Shown in pieces: positions 15,229 to 24,013 of a stretch of 45,858 nucleotides of DNA; positions within the stretch are counted from its first letter, which is position 1, and each line of letters begins with the position of its first letter. The notes beneath the pieces are model-generated. The model was not told where the DNA came from, did no database searches, and was given only the letters and a program-made list of their open reading frames with translations. Made by a program: the position numbers and the translations under genes. The stretch comes from a bacterium (lineage in GTDB: Bacteria; Patescibacteriota; Saccharimonadia; Saccharimonadales; Saccharimonadaceae): the NCBI GenBank assembly GCA_030429935.1, contig JAUIGH010000002.1:1-45858 (forward strand), in the 5' to 3' direction.

Positions 15229-15873
15229 ATGACGGTCGTTGCGCCCTGCATCACGGTCGAGACCGATGATTTGTATAAACAAGCGCTGGAGCGGCTCGAA
15301 CCGTTTGCTGAGCGCGTCCATATCGATATCAGCGACGGTGAATTCGCGCCGACGTTTTTGGTCGGCGCTGATCAGTTGAGCTGGCCAGACAATTGGGAAG
15401 TCGACATCCACGCCATGGTGATGCGGCCCAGTGAGTACGTCCCAGAACTGCTCAAACGCAAACCGCAGCTGATCGTCTTACACGCCGAAGCCAACGAAGA
15501 CCTGTCGCCGATCATGAAGCAAATCAAGCAAGCCGGCATCAAAGTCGGGCTCGCATTGCTGAAAACTACCGTCCCAAAAACCGTCGCGCACCTGATCGAA
15601 GAAGCCGACCACGTCCTGATATTTAGCGGCGATCTGGGCCATTACGGTGGCAAAGCTAGCATGATGCAACTCGAAAAAGTCCGCTTGATCCGGATGATTC
15701 ACCCCGAAGTTGAAATTGGTTGGGATGGCGGCGCATCGATTGAAAACGTCTACACCTTGTCGCAGGGCGGCATCGACGTCATCAATAGCGGCGGTGCCAT
15801 CAACAAAGCCGATGATCCGGCCGAGGTCTACCGCAAAATGGTCTCCGAAATCAACAAACACGGGGTACTCTAA
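15229..15873 (+). CDS. rpe: Ribulose-phosphate 3-epimerase family protein
   Basis: TIM-barrel protein of the Rpe family, 214 aa, expected to interconvert ribulose 5-phosphate and xylulose 5-phosphate. VHIDISDGEF (metal His and catalytic Asp), DIHAMV, IVLHAEA and the second Asp in GWDGGA are present. Two conserved loops are replaced: LNPATP is LLKTTVP, and SVNPGFGGQ is FSGDLGHYGGK. The substrate could therefore differ (other ketose phosphates). The position between rpiB and a split transketolase argues for an epimerase role in the pentose phosphate pathway. Confidence 0.78.
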   Translation: MTVVAPCITVETDDLYKQALERLEPFAERVHIDISDGEFAPTFLVGADQLSWPDNWEVDIHAMVMRPSEYVPELLKRKPQLIVLHAEANEDLSPIMKQIKQAGIKVGLALLKTTVPKTVAHLIEEADHVLIFSGDLGHYGGKASMMQLEKVRLIRMIHPEVEIGWDGGASIENVYTLSQGGIDVINSGGAINKADDPAEVYRKMVSEINKHGVL

Positions 15874-15887
15874 GATACCGCTTGTGG

Positions 15888-15893
15888 TATCAT
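15888..15893 (+). promoter_or_regulatory. Extended -10 of transketolase (TGGTATCAT)
   Basis: TATCAT with TGG before it, ending 6 nt before the ATG at 15900. No Shine-Dalgarno. Predicted leaderless. Confidence 0.6.
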
Positions 15894-15899
15894 AGCGCT

Positions 15900-16766
15900 A
15901 TGAGTGGGAAGCAAACACAGACACAGTTGGAACAGACTGCGAATACGGTTCGCACAGACATTATCAGTATGCTCGAGGCAGCCGGTAGCGGACACAGTGC
16001 TGGGCCGCTGGGATTAGCCGATATCTTCACGGCATTGTATTTTCGTATCATGAAACTGCGGCCGGAGGAGCCGGAGTGGGATGGACGTGATTTGTTCTTT
16101 TTGTCCAATGGTCACTGCGTACCAGTCCAGTACGCTGTTATGGCTAACCGCGGCTACTTTGACAAGAAAGAGTTGATGACACTACGCCAGCTCGGCTCGC
16201 GCCTGCAGGGCCATCCAGAACGCACCAAACTGCCTGGTCTGGAAAACACCTCAGGTCCGCTAGGTAGTGGTCTCAGTCAAGCCGCCGGCGTCGCCTACAC
16301 GCTGCAATACATCGACAACAATCCGCAGCGCTGGGTTTATGCCGTCACCGGTGACGGCGAGCTCGACGAAGGTAATATCTGGGAAGCAGCTATGTTTGCC
16401 GGCAAGTACAAGCTCAGCCAGCTAACCGTGTTTATCGATCGCAACAACATCCAGATCGACGGTACCACCGAAGACGTCATGCCGCTCGAGGATCTGGCGG
16501 GCAAATGGCGCAGCTTCGGTTGGCATGTTCAGGAAATCGACGGCCACAACATGGCCAGCATCATCGACGCTGCCGATATGGCAAAAGCTATCACCACCCG
16601 GCCAAGTGTCATCATCGCGCATACTGTGCCTGGCAAGGGTGTTGATTTTATGGAATACGATTATCATTGGCATGGCGCACCGCCAAATCACGAACAAGCC
16701 AAAAAAGCACTGACAGAACTTCGAACACTGCGCGGTAAAATTACTCACGAAGGAGAAGGCGTATGA
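15900..16766 (+). CDS. tkt: Transketolase, N-terminal subunit
   Basis: Thiamine-diphosphate-binding half of a split transketolase, 288 aa, moving two-carbon units between ketose and aldose phosphates. LSNGHCVPVQYAVM, HPERTKLPGLENTSGPLGSG and the ThDP/metal motif GDGELDEGNIWEAA (GDG...N) are present. Start chosen at 15900 because a -10 box sits 6 nt upstream; the longer frame from 15882 would begin inside the promoter. The stop overlaps the start of the second half by 4 bases, so the subunits are made in step. Confidence 0.95.
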   Translation: MSGKQTQTQLEQTANTVRTDIISMLEAAGSGHSAGPLGLADIFTALYFRIMKLRPEEPEWDGRDLFFLSNGHCVPVQYAVMANRGYFDKKELMTLRQLGSRLQGHPERTKLPGLENTSGPLGSGLSQAAGVAYTLQYIDNNPQRWVYAVTGDGELDEGNIWEAAMFAGKYKLSQLTVFIDRNNIQIDGTTEDVMPLEDLAGKWRSFGWHVQEIDGHNMASIIDAADMAKAITTRPSVIIAHTVPGKGVDFMEYDYHWHGAPPNHEQAKKALTELRTLRGKITHEGEGV

Positions 16767-17767
16767 GCGACTACACACTAAACCCGCATTACGCCAGCGA
16801 CGACGTGTCGCGCGAGCCAACTCGGGCTGGATTCGGACGCGGACTGAAAACTGCTGGTGAGGCTGACGAACGAGTCGTTGCGCTCTGCGCTGACTTGACC
16901 GAGAGCACCCAGATGCATCATTTTCGCGATGTGTTTCCGTCGCGCTTCGTCGAGATCGGCGTGGCCGAGCAAAACCTAGTGACCGTCGCCAGTGGTATGG
17001 CTCGCGTCGGCAAAATCCCGTTTACCAGTAGCTACGCGGCATTTAGCCCTGGACGCAACTGGGAGCAAATCCGCACAACCATCTGTCTGAACGAGCAGCC
17101 AGTCAAAGTCGTCGGCTCTCACGCCGGTGTCTCGGTTGGCCCGGATGGCGCTACCCACCAGATGCTCGAGGACATTGCATTGATGCGTGTTTTGCCACAT
17201 ATGGTCGTCGTCAATCCAGGCGATGCCATAGAAGCTGAAAAAGCCACACGAGCGATGGCGCGCGATGACAAAAACCCAGGCTACTTGCGATTAGCACGTG
17301 AAAAAACACCGATATTTAGCACCGAGCAGTCGCCGTTTGAGATCGGTCCAGCCTATGTGCTGCACGCTGGCGATGACGTCACGATCGCTAGCACCGGCCC
17401 GATGACCGCTCAGGCATTGATCGCCGCCAAACAATTACGCGAACAGTACAACATCAACGCCGAAGTCGTCCATGTGCCGACGATCAAACCGCTTGACGTC
17501 GACACGATTGTTGCCAGTGTCGGCAAAACCGGCCGTATCGTCACTGTCGAAGAAGCCCAAGCGGCTGCTGGATTCGGAGGCCTGATTGCCGAGACTCTGG
17601 CTGATCACTTGCCGGCGCCACAGCTACGCATCGGGATGGATGATCGGTTCGGTGAATCTGGATCACCGGACGAGCTGCTGACGCACTTTGGCTTTGACGC
17701 CGAGGCGATCGCTGGGCGCGTACGAACATTTATCGACAAACGACCACAATACAAGAAAGGATTTTAA
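16763..17767 (+). CDS. tkt: Transketolase, C-terminal subunit
   Basis: Pyrimidine-binding half of the split transketolase, 334 aa. The catalytic glutamate lies in FVEIGVAEQN, and SYAAFSPGRNWEQIR and GVSVGPDGATHQMLEDIALMR are typical. An AAGGAG Shine-Dalgarno and an ATGA overlap couple it to the N-terminal subunit. The split form is common in archaea and many small-genome bacteria. It could equally serve as a 1-deoxyxylulose-5-phosphate synthase-like pair, but the pentose-phosphate neighbours favour transketolase. Confidence 0.93.
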   Translation: MSDYTLNPHYASDDVSREPTRAGFGRGLKTAGEADERVVALCADLTESTQMHHFRDVFPSRFVEIGVAEQNLVTVASGMARVGKIPFTSSYAAFSPGRNWEQIRTTICLNEQPVKVVGSHAGVSVGPDGATHQMLEDIALMRVLPHMVVVNPGDAIEAEKATRAMARDDKNPGYLRLAREKTPIFSTEQSPFEIGPAYVLHAGDDVTIASTGPMTAQALIAAKQLREQYNINAEVVHVPTIKPLDVDTIVASVGKTGRIVTVEEAQAAAGFGGLIAETLADHLPAPQLRIGMDDRFGESGSPDELLTHFGFDAEAIAGRVRTFIDKRPQYKKGF

Positions 17768-17769
17768 CT

Positions 17770-18687
17770 GTGAGTTTATCAATCAACGAGATTCGAGACC
17801 GAACATTGCACGCCAGGCACTTGATGCAACGGGCACGTCAGCAACACTTTGCGGTCGGCGCCTTCAACATCGACAACCAAGAGACGTTGATCGCGATCTG
17901 CCGTGCCGCTCAAAAACTCGATGCGCCGGTATTGATCGAAGTCAGCCAAGGCGAAGTCGATGCCATGGGTCTGGAAAACGTTCGCGATATGCTCGATAAC
18001 TACATCGAGGAATATGGCATCGAAGCCTACCTGAATCTCGATCACAGTCCGAGCGTGGAGTCGTGTAAGCGCGCCATCGATGCTGGCTATGAATTTATAC
18101 ATATTGATATTTCTCAAGCAGACAAGGATGCTGGTGATGAAAAGATTATCGCTGGCACCAAAGAGGTGGTTGAATACGCCAAATTCACTGGCGCCTTGGT
18201 TGAAAGCGAGCCACACTACTTCGGCGGCAGTTCGAACCTCCACGATGAAGCGATCGATTACGAAGAAATCAAGAAGACCTTTAGTACACCAGAAGGAGCT
18301 TCACAGTTTGTCGACACGACAGGTATCGATACCTTTGCCGCCGCGATTGGTAACCTGCATGGTAAGTATCCTGTGCCAAAACAACTTGATCTCGAGCTGC
18401 TCGAACGCATTCATGAAGCGTTGGGTGACAAAAAGAACATCAGCTTGCATGGTGGTTCGGGCACACCCCTTCACTTCTTTGAAGAAGCTGCTAAGATCGG
18501 TGTTACCAAGATCAATATCAACAGTGACATGCGTTATGTATTTCGTAAAACACTCGAAAAAGTCCTTCGCGAAAACCCTGATGAATACGCGGTCGTCAAA
18601 CTGATGCCGGAAGTATATGAAGCCGTCCAAACCGTCGTCGAAGAAAAGATCATGGCCTTTGGTAGCCGCGGAAAGGCTGTCAGCTAA
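17770..18687 (+). CDS. fba: Class II fructose-bisphosphate aldolase family
   Basis: Zinc-dependent aldolase, 305 aa, splitting fructose 1,6-bisphosphate into triose phosphates (or a related ketose bisphosphate). Zinc and phosphate motifs seen: LNLDHSPSVESCKRAI, VESEPHYFGG, IGNLHGKYP, ISLHGGSGTP and TKININSDMR. It begins with GTG at 17770, two bases after the transketolase stop, with AAAGGA before it. From about 18090 the DNA becomes visibly more AT-rich than the first 300 bases of the gene, which may reflect recombination. The next gene, a PfkB kinase, starts one base after the stop, which suggests a kinase-aldolase pair. Confidence 0.92.
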   Translation: MSLSINEIRDRTLHARHLMQRARQQHFAVGAFNIDNQETLIAICRAAQKLDAPVLIEVSQGEVDAMGLENVRDMLDNYIEEYGIEAYLNLDHSPSVESCKRAIDAGYEFIHIDISQADKDAGDEKIIAGTKEVVEYAKFTGALVESEPHYFGGSSNLHDEAIDYEEIKKTFSTPEGASQFVDTTGIDTFAAAIGNLHGKYPVPKQLDLELLERIHEALGDKKNISLHGGSGTPLHFFEEAAKIGVTKININSDMRYVFRKTLEKVLRENPDEYAVVKLMPEVYEAVQTVVEEKIMAFGSRGKAVS

Positions 18688-18688
18688 C

Positions 18689-19663
18689 GTGACGAAAATC
18701 TTATCAATCGGTGCGGCCGTCCAAGACGTCTTCATGAGTCAGAGCGATGAGTTTCGGCCGGTCACCGACGAAACACTGCACGAACAAGTGCTCAAACTAG
18801 AAATGGGCGCCAAAGCCGATGTCAACAAGATCGTCTTTAGCACTGGTGGTGGCGCAACGAATGCGTCGGTGACGTTCGCTCGTCAGGGGCTCGAAGCCGA
18901 GTTCATCGGTGCAATCGGCGATGACCCAGCCGGCCAAGCGGTGATGGCGGATCTGGACCGCGAAGGCGTCGATACCAGTGATGTCAGCGTGTCGACCAAA
19001 TATAATACCGGCTACTCGGTGCTACTACTGGCGCCAAACGGTGAACGCACGATTTTGACCTATCGCGGCGCCAGTACGCACTACAAAGTCGATGATTTTG
19101 CTATCGCCGAAAGTGATGCTGACTGGCTGTACTTGTCGTCGATGTCGGGCCGCATGGACGTGCTGGATCAGATATTTATTGAAGCCAAACAGCAAGGCAT
19201 GAAAATCATGATAAATCCTGGCAAAGGCGAGTTGAAAGAAGCCGACAAACTAAAGGCGCTGCTCGACGATGTCGATGTACTGCTGGTCAACAAAGATGAG
19301 ATGCAAACGCTCGTTGAAGGCGAGGATTTAGAAGAGCTTGTTCGCCATGGACTGGACTTGGTGCCGACGGTAATCGTTAGTGATGGGCCAAACGGTGTGT
19401 GCGCCAGTGACGGCGAGACGATCGTGCGAGCTGGCATGTACGAAGACGTCGAAGTCATCGACCGCACCGGTGCCGGTGACGCATTCGGTTCTGGATTTCT
19501 CAGCCAGTGGTCGCAAGGCAGATCACTGCGCGAGTCAATAGTGTTTGCTAGCGCCAACTCGACATCGGTCGTAACCGCAATCGGCGCCAAACAAGCGATT
19601 CTGCAAAAAGACACTGAATTACACGATATGCCGATCGATGAGCAGCCACTAGGAGGTAGGTAA
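18689..19663 (+). CDS. PfkB-family sugar (phosphate) kinase
   Basis: Ribokinase/PfkB fold, 324 aa from the GTG at 18689, directly after fba; the longer open frame overlaps fba and is not used. FSTGGGATNASVTFARQGL (substrate-binding GG) and DRTGAGDAFGSGF (catalytic Asp and anion hole) are intact. No PfkA-type phosphofructokinase is seen in the window, so this could phosphorylate fructose 6-phosphate for the aldolase next door, or a tagatose- or ribose-type sugar. The specificity cannot be read from sequence. Ends with AGGAGG that serves the next gene. Confidence 0.85.
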   Translation: MTKILSIGAAVQDVFMSQSDEFRPVTDETLHEQVLKLEMGAKADVNKIVFSTGGGATNASVTFARQGLEAEFIGAIGDDPAGQAVMADLDREGVDTSDVSVSTKYNTGYSVLLLAPNGERTILTYRGASTHYKVDDFAIAESDADWLYLSSMSGRMDVLDQIFIEAKQQGMKIMINPGKGELKEADKLKALLDDVDVLLVNKDEMQTLVEGEDLEELVRHGLDLVPTVIVSDGPNGVCASDGETIVRAGMYEDVEVIDRTGAGDAFGSGFLSQWSQGRSLRESIVFASANSTSVVTAIGAKQAILQKDTELHDMPIDEQPLGGR

Positions 19664-19665
19664 GC

Positions 19666-21177
19666 GTGGCTCATCTGGCAGATTTGCTAGGACACGAGCA
19701 CCCGCTGTTTGTGTACAACTTAGCTCAGCTTGAAAAAGCCGCCGGTGATGACAGCGTTGATGTTCAGCTCATTGCTGATATCAATGCAAAAGCACATAAA
19801 GCCATGCGCGCATTGGGACTCGATGGCTCAGACATTTATCCTGATGAGTTGTATCAGGCACTTAATGCAGCGGTCCGCCGTGGAGACGCAGATGAAATAT
19901 TGCGCGACACCACGTATGCACTAGTTATCGCCGAGGGTGAGCCGGTATCGCTCAATATTCAGGACGTTATCGAGAATATGCATCACCAACTGGTATTTGC
20001 GGATCGTTGCTTAGAGTCGGCACGTCGACACCTGCGTGCAGAGATCGTTCGTCGGTATGCAGATCACGACAAGACGAACAATAAGATAGTTAAAAATTTA
20101 CTGAAAGAGGCTGGAATCATATTAGAGAAAGACGAAGGTCATAGACAGTTGAATCAACAAATAAAGGAGAATTCTATGGATCAATCAACACCCCACGTCC
20201 TATGTGTCGGCGACATTATTACCGATGCATTTATCAAGCTCTCAGAAGAGTACACCGATGAATCAACCAACAAGAATGGCAACAAACAAATCGGTTTCGA
20301 GCTGGGTGCGAAGTTGCCATACGACGAAGTGGAAATTGTAGAGGCGGTTGAGTGTAGTCCGAACGCCGCAGTGTCGATGTCACGACTCGGTTTGTCGACG
20401 AGTTTGATGTCTTGGCTGGGTGATGATGAGCCTGGGAAAGGCATGGTAACGTACCTCGACAAGGAAGGTGTCGGCACAAACGATCTGGTCGTTGAGCAAG
20501 GTATGAAATCCAACTACCACTACGTTATGCGTTACAAGGATGACCGCACTAAACTCCAGCGGTTTGAAGACTATTCGTATGAATGGAAAGCACCAGCGCG
20601 AACCCCTGACTGGCTGTATGTGGGTGTGCTCGGCGAAAAAACTTGGCCGCTCCACGAAGCCATGCTGGAGTATCTGAATCAAAACCCAAACATCAAACTG
20701 GCGTTTCAGCCGGGAATGTATCATCTGATGTGGGGTGCGGAAAAACTAGCAGGGTTTTACAAGCGAGCTCACGTAGTGATCATGAACCGTGAAGAGGCTG
20801 TTCAGGTGACAAACGGTGATCATGCCAGCGTCAGCGACTTAGCGGACAAGTTACATGAACTAGGCGTTGATCAGGCGATCATCACTGATGGCAAAGACGG
20901 TGCATATGCGTCATTTGACAGCCGGCTGGTATCGATGCCGAACTATCCAGACATCGCTCCACCGTATGATCGCACTGGAGCCGGCGATGCATTCGCTAGC
21001 ACGCTCGTCGCGGCGCTCGCGCTCGGTCAAGATATGGAAACAGCGTTGCGCTGGGCGCCGATCAACAGCATGAACGTCGTGCAGCAGCTCGGTGCGCAGG
21101 CTGGCCTGCAGACTCGTCAGCAGATCGAAGAATGGCTCGAAAAAGCTCCGAGTGATTACGTGCTGAAAGAGCTATAA
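19666..21177 (+). CDS. Unknown N-terminal domain fused to a second PfkB kinase
   Basis: 503 aa. Residues 171-503 are a PfkB-family kinase: HVLCVGDIITDAFIKL, CSPNAAVSMSRLGLST and DRTGAGDAFASTLV with its catalytic Asp. Residues 1-170 form a helical, Leu/Ala-rich domain that I do not recognise (HPLFVYNLAQLEKAAGD, LGLDGSDIYPDELYQALN). The GTG start has a perfect AGGAGG nine bases upstream. A second strong Shine-Dalgarno (AAAGGAG) lies 7 nt before an in-frame ATG at 20176, exactly at the junction, so a separate kinase of 333 aa may also be made. It may have arisen by loss of a stop between two genes. Last gene of the sugar block; a terminator follows. Confidence 0.82.
   Translation: MAHLADLLGHEHPLFVYNLAQLEKAAGDDSVDVQLIADINAKAHKAMRALGLDGSDIYPDELYQALNAAVRRGDADEILRDTTYALVIAEGEPVSLNIQDVIENMHHQLVFADRCLESARRHLRAEIVRRYADHDKTNNKIVKNLLKEAGIILEKDEGHRQLNQQIKENSMDQSTPHVLCVGDIITDAFIKLSEEYTDESTNKNGNKQIGFELGAKLPYDEVEIVEAVECSPNAAVSMSRLGLSTSLMSWLGDDEPGKGMVTYLDKEGVGTNDLVVEQGMKSNYHYVMRYKDDRTKLQRFEDYSYEWKAPARTPDWLYVGVLGEKTWPLHEAMLEYLNQNPNIKLAFQPGMYHLMWGAEKLAGFYKRAHVVIMNREEAVQVTNGDHASVSDLADKLHELGVDQAIITDGKDGAYASFDSRLVSMPNYPDIAPPYDRTGAGDAFASTLVAALALGQDMETALRWAPINSMNVVQQLGAQAGLQTRQQIEEWLEKAPSDYVLKEL
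20165..20178 (+). promoter_or_regulatory. Internal Shine-Dalgarno and ATG at the domain junction
   Basis: AAAGGAG (about 20163-20169) lies 6-7 nt before the ATG at 20176, in frame with the 503-aa gene and exactly where the kinase domain begins. It indicates an alternative start that yields the kinase domain alone. Confidence 0.65.
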
Positions 21178-21186
21178 AACCGAAAA

Positions 21187-21954
21187 CTAACCGGGCTGCT
21201 CGCCACCGTCCTGCTGGCGGGCAGCTTTTTGGGCTGACTTGATATCGTGGTCGCAGTAGGTTTGGTTGGCTTCGACTAGCCGGACAGCTTCGTCGATGTC
21301 ATCAGTGATCGTGTAAAGTTTGACGTCGTCAGGTGAAATGGTGTTTTGGGCCAGCATGGTTTCGTGGACGAACTCATCGAAATGCTTCCAGAAATCAGTT
21401 CCGATCAAAATAATCGGCGCTTTGACAGTCTTGCCGGTCTGGATGAGCGTCAATATCTCGCTCAATTCATCCAGTGTGCCGAATCCGCCCGGGAAGTAGA
21501 CATAGGCATTGGCAAACAGTGTCATGACGATTTTACGTGGTGCAAAATGTTGAAATTCGTATGATTCGGTGGCGTACGGGTTGAGCTGCTGTTCGTGCGG
21601 CAGTTTGATATTGAATGCGATCGATTCACCGCCGGCTTTTTTGGCGCCACGCTGGACTGCGGTGTGTGCACCTTGGTTCGCGGCACTCATGATGCCGAAT
21701 CCGCCGCCAGAGACGATGGCGTAGCCCAGGTCAGCAAGCTTTTCAGATAGTTCAGCAGCTTGCTTGTAATATTTGTCGCTCTCTGGCGTGCGTGCCGAGC
21801 CAAATATTGTCACGGTTTTGTGGTATTTGCGCAGGATGTTGTAGCCCTGATTGATTTCGCGGTCGACTTCACCTAATCGCACCATAGCGGCTTGCATCAG
21901 GATGTCGCGCGGCATGCATTGAACTGGTAGTTTTATTTTTGGTTTTGGTTCCAT
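21187..21954 (-). CDS. LOG-family nucleotide phosphoribohydrolase-like protein
   Basis: Rossmann-fold protein of the LOG/TIGR00730 group (often mislabelled lysine decarboxylase), 255 aa. Members cleave nucleoside 5'-monophosphates such as AMP or cytokinin ribotides into base and ribose 5-phosphate. FGSARTPES, VSGGGFGIMSAANQGAH and the signature PGGFGTLDELSEIL are present. The N-terminal extension of about 50 residues is typical of the longer subgroup. Ribose 5-phosphate release would feed the adjacent pentose-phosphate genes. The start at 21954 has a -10 box 8 nt upstream and no Shine-Dalgarno. Divergent from uvrB. Confidence 0.85.
   Translation of the reverse strand: MEPKPKIKLPVQCMPRDILMQAAMVRLGEVDREINQGYNILRKYHKTVTIFGSARTPESDKYYKQAAELSEKLADLGYAIVSGGGFGIMSAANQGAHTAVQRGAKKAGGESIAFNIKLPHEQQLNPYATESYEFQHFAPRKIVMTLFANAYVYFPGGFGTLDELSEILTLIQTGKTVKAPIILIGTDFWKHFDEFVHETMLAQNTISPDDVKLYTITDDIDEAVRLVEANQTYCDHDIKSAQKAARQQDGGEQPG
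21195..21230 (+). terminator. Intrinsic terminator of the sugar-phosphate operon
   Basis: An 11-bp stem with one wobble pair (21195-21205 with 21215-21225), followed by TTTTT. It lies 18 bases after the kinase stop and inside the 3' coding end of the convergent LOG-family gene. Confidence 0.75.
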
Positions 21955-21962
21955 TTGCCACT

Positions 21963-21968
21963 AGTGTA
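21963..21968 (-). promoter_or_regulatory. Extended -10 of LOG gene (TGCTACACT)
   Basis: On the minus strand TACACT, preceded by TGC, ends 8 nt before the ATG at 21954. No Shine-Dalgarno. Predicted leaderless. Confidence 0.55.
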
Positions 21969-21998
21969 GCATAAGCAGCATAAATCGTCAGCCTCAGG

Positions 21999-22004
21999 TA
22001 TACT
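21999..22004 (+). promoter_or_regulatory. -10 box of uvrB (TATACT)
   Basis: GGTATACT ends 7 nt before the ATG at 22012. No Shine-Dalgarno and no clear -35. Predicted leaderless. No LexA-type operator was noticed. Confidence 0.65.
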
Positions 22005-22011
22005 AGAATAA

Positions 22012-23982
22012 ATGACGAAATTTAAACTCAATGCGAACTACAAACCAACCGGCGATCAACCGACCGCTATCAAGCAGCTGGTGGCTGGACTAGAGTCGGA
22101 CGAGAGCGAGCAGACATTGCTCGGAGTTACCGGTAGCGGCAAGACCTTTACGATGGCAAACATCATCGCCGAGCGAGGTGTGCCGACGTTGGTGCTAGCG
22201 CACAACAAGACACTAGCAGCGCAGCTTTATAGCGAGTTCAAAGGTTTTTTTCCAGATAACGAAGTTCATTATTTCGTTAGCTATTTTGATTACTACCAGC
22301 CAGAAGCCTATATCGCCAGCAGCGACACCTACATCGAAAAAGATTCCGCTATTAACGAAGAAATCGATCGCTTGCGCCACGCGGCGACCGATGCGCTATT
22401 GACACGGCGCGACGTTATCATCGTAGCCAGTGTAAGCTGCATCTACGGTATCGGTTCGCCAGAGAGTTACGAGACGATGTCGATCCTGGTCAAACGCGGC
22501 GAGCGCCGACAGCGCGACAAGCTGATCCGGCTGATGACTGACATCCAGTACCAGCGTAATGATGTTGATTTTGCGCGCGGAACGTTCAGAGTCAAAGGCG
22601 ACGTCGTTGATGTATTTCCATCCGGTCAAGACACTGCCTATCGTCTCGAGTTTTTTGGCGATGAAGTCGATCGCATCACGCAAATCAACCCATTGACGGG
22701 CGAGATTATCGCCGAACCTGAGTCGGTGCATATCTTTCCGTCTAGCCACTATGTGACGCCAAAAGACAAGCTGGCGCATGCACTCGAAGGCATCCGGGCT
22801 GAGTTCGATGAGCGATTGACGTACTTTGAGACGCATGACAAATTACTCGAAGCCCAACGCTTGGCGCAGCGCACCAAATACGACATCGAGATGCTAGAAG
22901 AAACCGGCTTCGTCAAAGGCATCGAAAACTACTCGCGTTACCTGACCAATCGCGAACCAGGCGAACAGCCGGCGACTCTACTCGATTATTTCCCGGATGA
23001 TTTCATGCTGTTCGTCGATGAGAGCCACGTCACTTTGCCACAAGTGCGCGGCATGTACAACGGTGACCGGGCGCGCAAAGAAGTCTTAGTGGAACACGGC
23101 TTTCGGCTGCCATCAGCGCTCGATAACCGTCCGTTGATGTTCGATGAGTTTAATCGCCACATCAATCAGGCCATCTACGTCTCGGCGACGCCGGGCGACT
23201 ATGAATTGTCAAAGACGCCCGAGCCCGTCGAGCAAGTTATCCGCCCGACTGGTTTGCTCGATCCGCCGATCGAAGTTCGACCCAGCGATGGTCAAGTCGA
23301 TGATCTGATCGCCGAGATTCGTGATCGCACAGCTAAATCACAGCGTGTGCTGGTGACGACATTGACTAAGCGTATGGCCGAAGATTTGTCGACGCACTTG
23401 TCTGAAATCGGCATCAAAACCGCTTACATTCACAGCGAAATAGACACGCTCGAACGTGGAGACATCCTCAAAGATCTGCGAAGCGGTGTCTATGATGTAT
23501 TGGTCGGTATCAACCTATTGCGCGAAGGTCTCGACCTACCCGAAGTCAGTCTGGTCGCCATCATCGATGCTGACAAAGAAGGTTTCTTGCGCAGTGAGCA
23601 ATCACTCATCCAGACAGTAGGGCGCGCCGCGCGCCACGAGCAGGGAAGAGTGATCATGTACGGCGATACCATTACGCGCTCGATGCGCGCTGCAATCGAC
23701 GAAACCGATCGCCGCCGAGACATCCAGCAAGCCTACAATACCGAACATGGTATCACGCCGACCTCAGTCGCCAAAGCTATCGACGAAGGCCTACGCGCAA
23801 TCATCCCACAAAAAGACGACAAAAAAGCCAAAATCGATCTCAAGAAAATTCCAAAAGACGAATACGATAGTTTGGTCAAAGACCTATCGGCACAGATGGA
23901 TCTAGCCAGCGCTAACTTGGAATTTGAGAAAGCTGCCGAGCTGCGCGATCTGATCGAAGAAATTCGACAGCGCCAGAAATAG
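22012..23982 (+). CDS. uvrB: UvrABC excinuclease subunit B
   Basis: DNA-damage-verifying helicase-like subunit of nucleotide excision repair, 656 aa, full length. Walker A is [12 protein letters not shown] (residues 37-48); the beta-hairpin that inserts between strands is in [26 protein letters not shown] is the Walker B region; and helicase motifs V and VI are in [13 protein letters not shown] and QTVGRAAR. The C-terminal UVR domain that binds UvrC is complete ([13 protein letters not shown]). No other uvr gene is in the window. A -10 for the next gene lies just after its stop. Confidence 0.98.
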   Translation: MTKFKLNANYKPTGDQPTAIKQLVAGLESDESEQTLLGVTGSGKTFTMANIIAERGVPTLVLAHNKTLAAQLYSEFKGFFPDNEVHYFVSYFDYYQPEAYIASSDTYIEKDSAINEEIDRLRHAATDALLTRRDVIIVASVSCIYGIGSPESYETMSILVKRGERRQRDKLIRLMTDIQYQRNDVDFARGTFRVKGDVVDVFPSGQDTAYRLEFFGDEVDRITQINPLTGEIIAEPESVHIFPSSHYVTPKDKLAHALEGIRAEFDERLTYFETHDKLLEAQRLAQRTKYDIEMLEETGFVKGIENYSRYLTNREPGEQPATLLDYFPDDFMLFVDESHVTLPQVRGMYNGDRARKEVLVEHGFRLPSALDNRPLMFDEFNRHINQAIYVSATPGDYELSKTPEPVEQVIRPTGLLDPPIEVRPSDGQVDDLIAEIRDRTAKSQRVLVTTLTKRMAEDLSTHLSEIGIKTAYIHSEIDTLERGDILKDLRSGVYDVLVGINLLREGLDLPEVSLVAIIDADKEGFLRSEQSLIQTVGRAARHEQGRVIMYGDTITRSMRAAIDETDRRRDIQQAYNTEHGITPTSVAKAIDEGLRAIIPQKDDKKAKIDLKKIPKDEYDSLVKDLSAQMDLASANLEFEKAAELRDLIEEIRQRQK

Positions 23983-23985
23983 GCG

Positions 23986-23991
23986 TATAGT
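23986..23991 (+). promoter_or_regulatory. -10 box (TATAGT) of the gene at 24014
   Basis: TATAGT lies 4 bases after the uvrB stop. The start codon is 22 nt further, with AAGGAGGGG before it, so this unit has a short leader and a strong Shine-Dalgarno. Confidence 0.5.
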
Positions 23992-24013
23992 AGATGGCAA
24001 CAAGGAGGGGATA

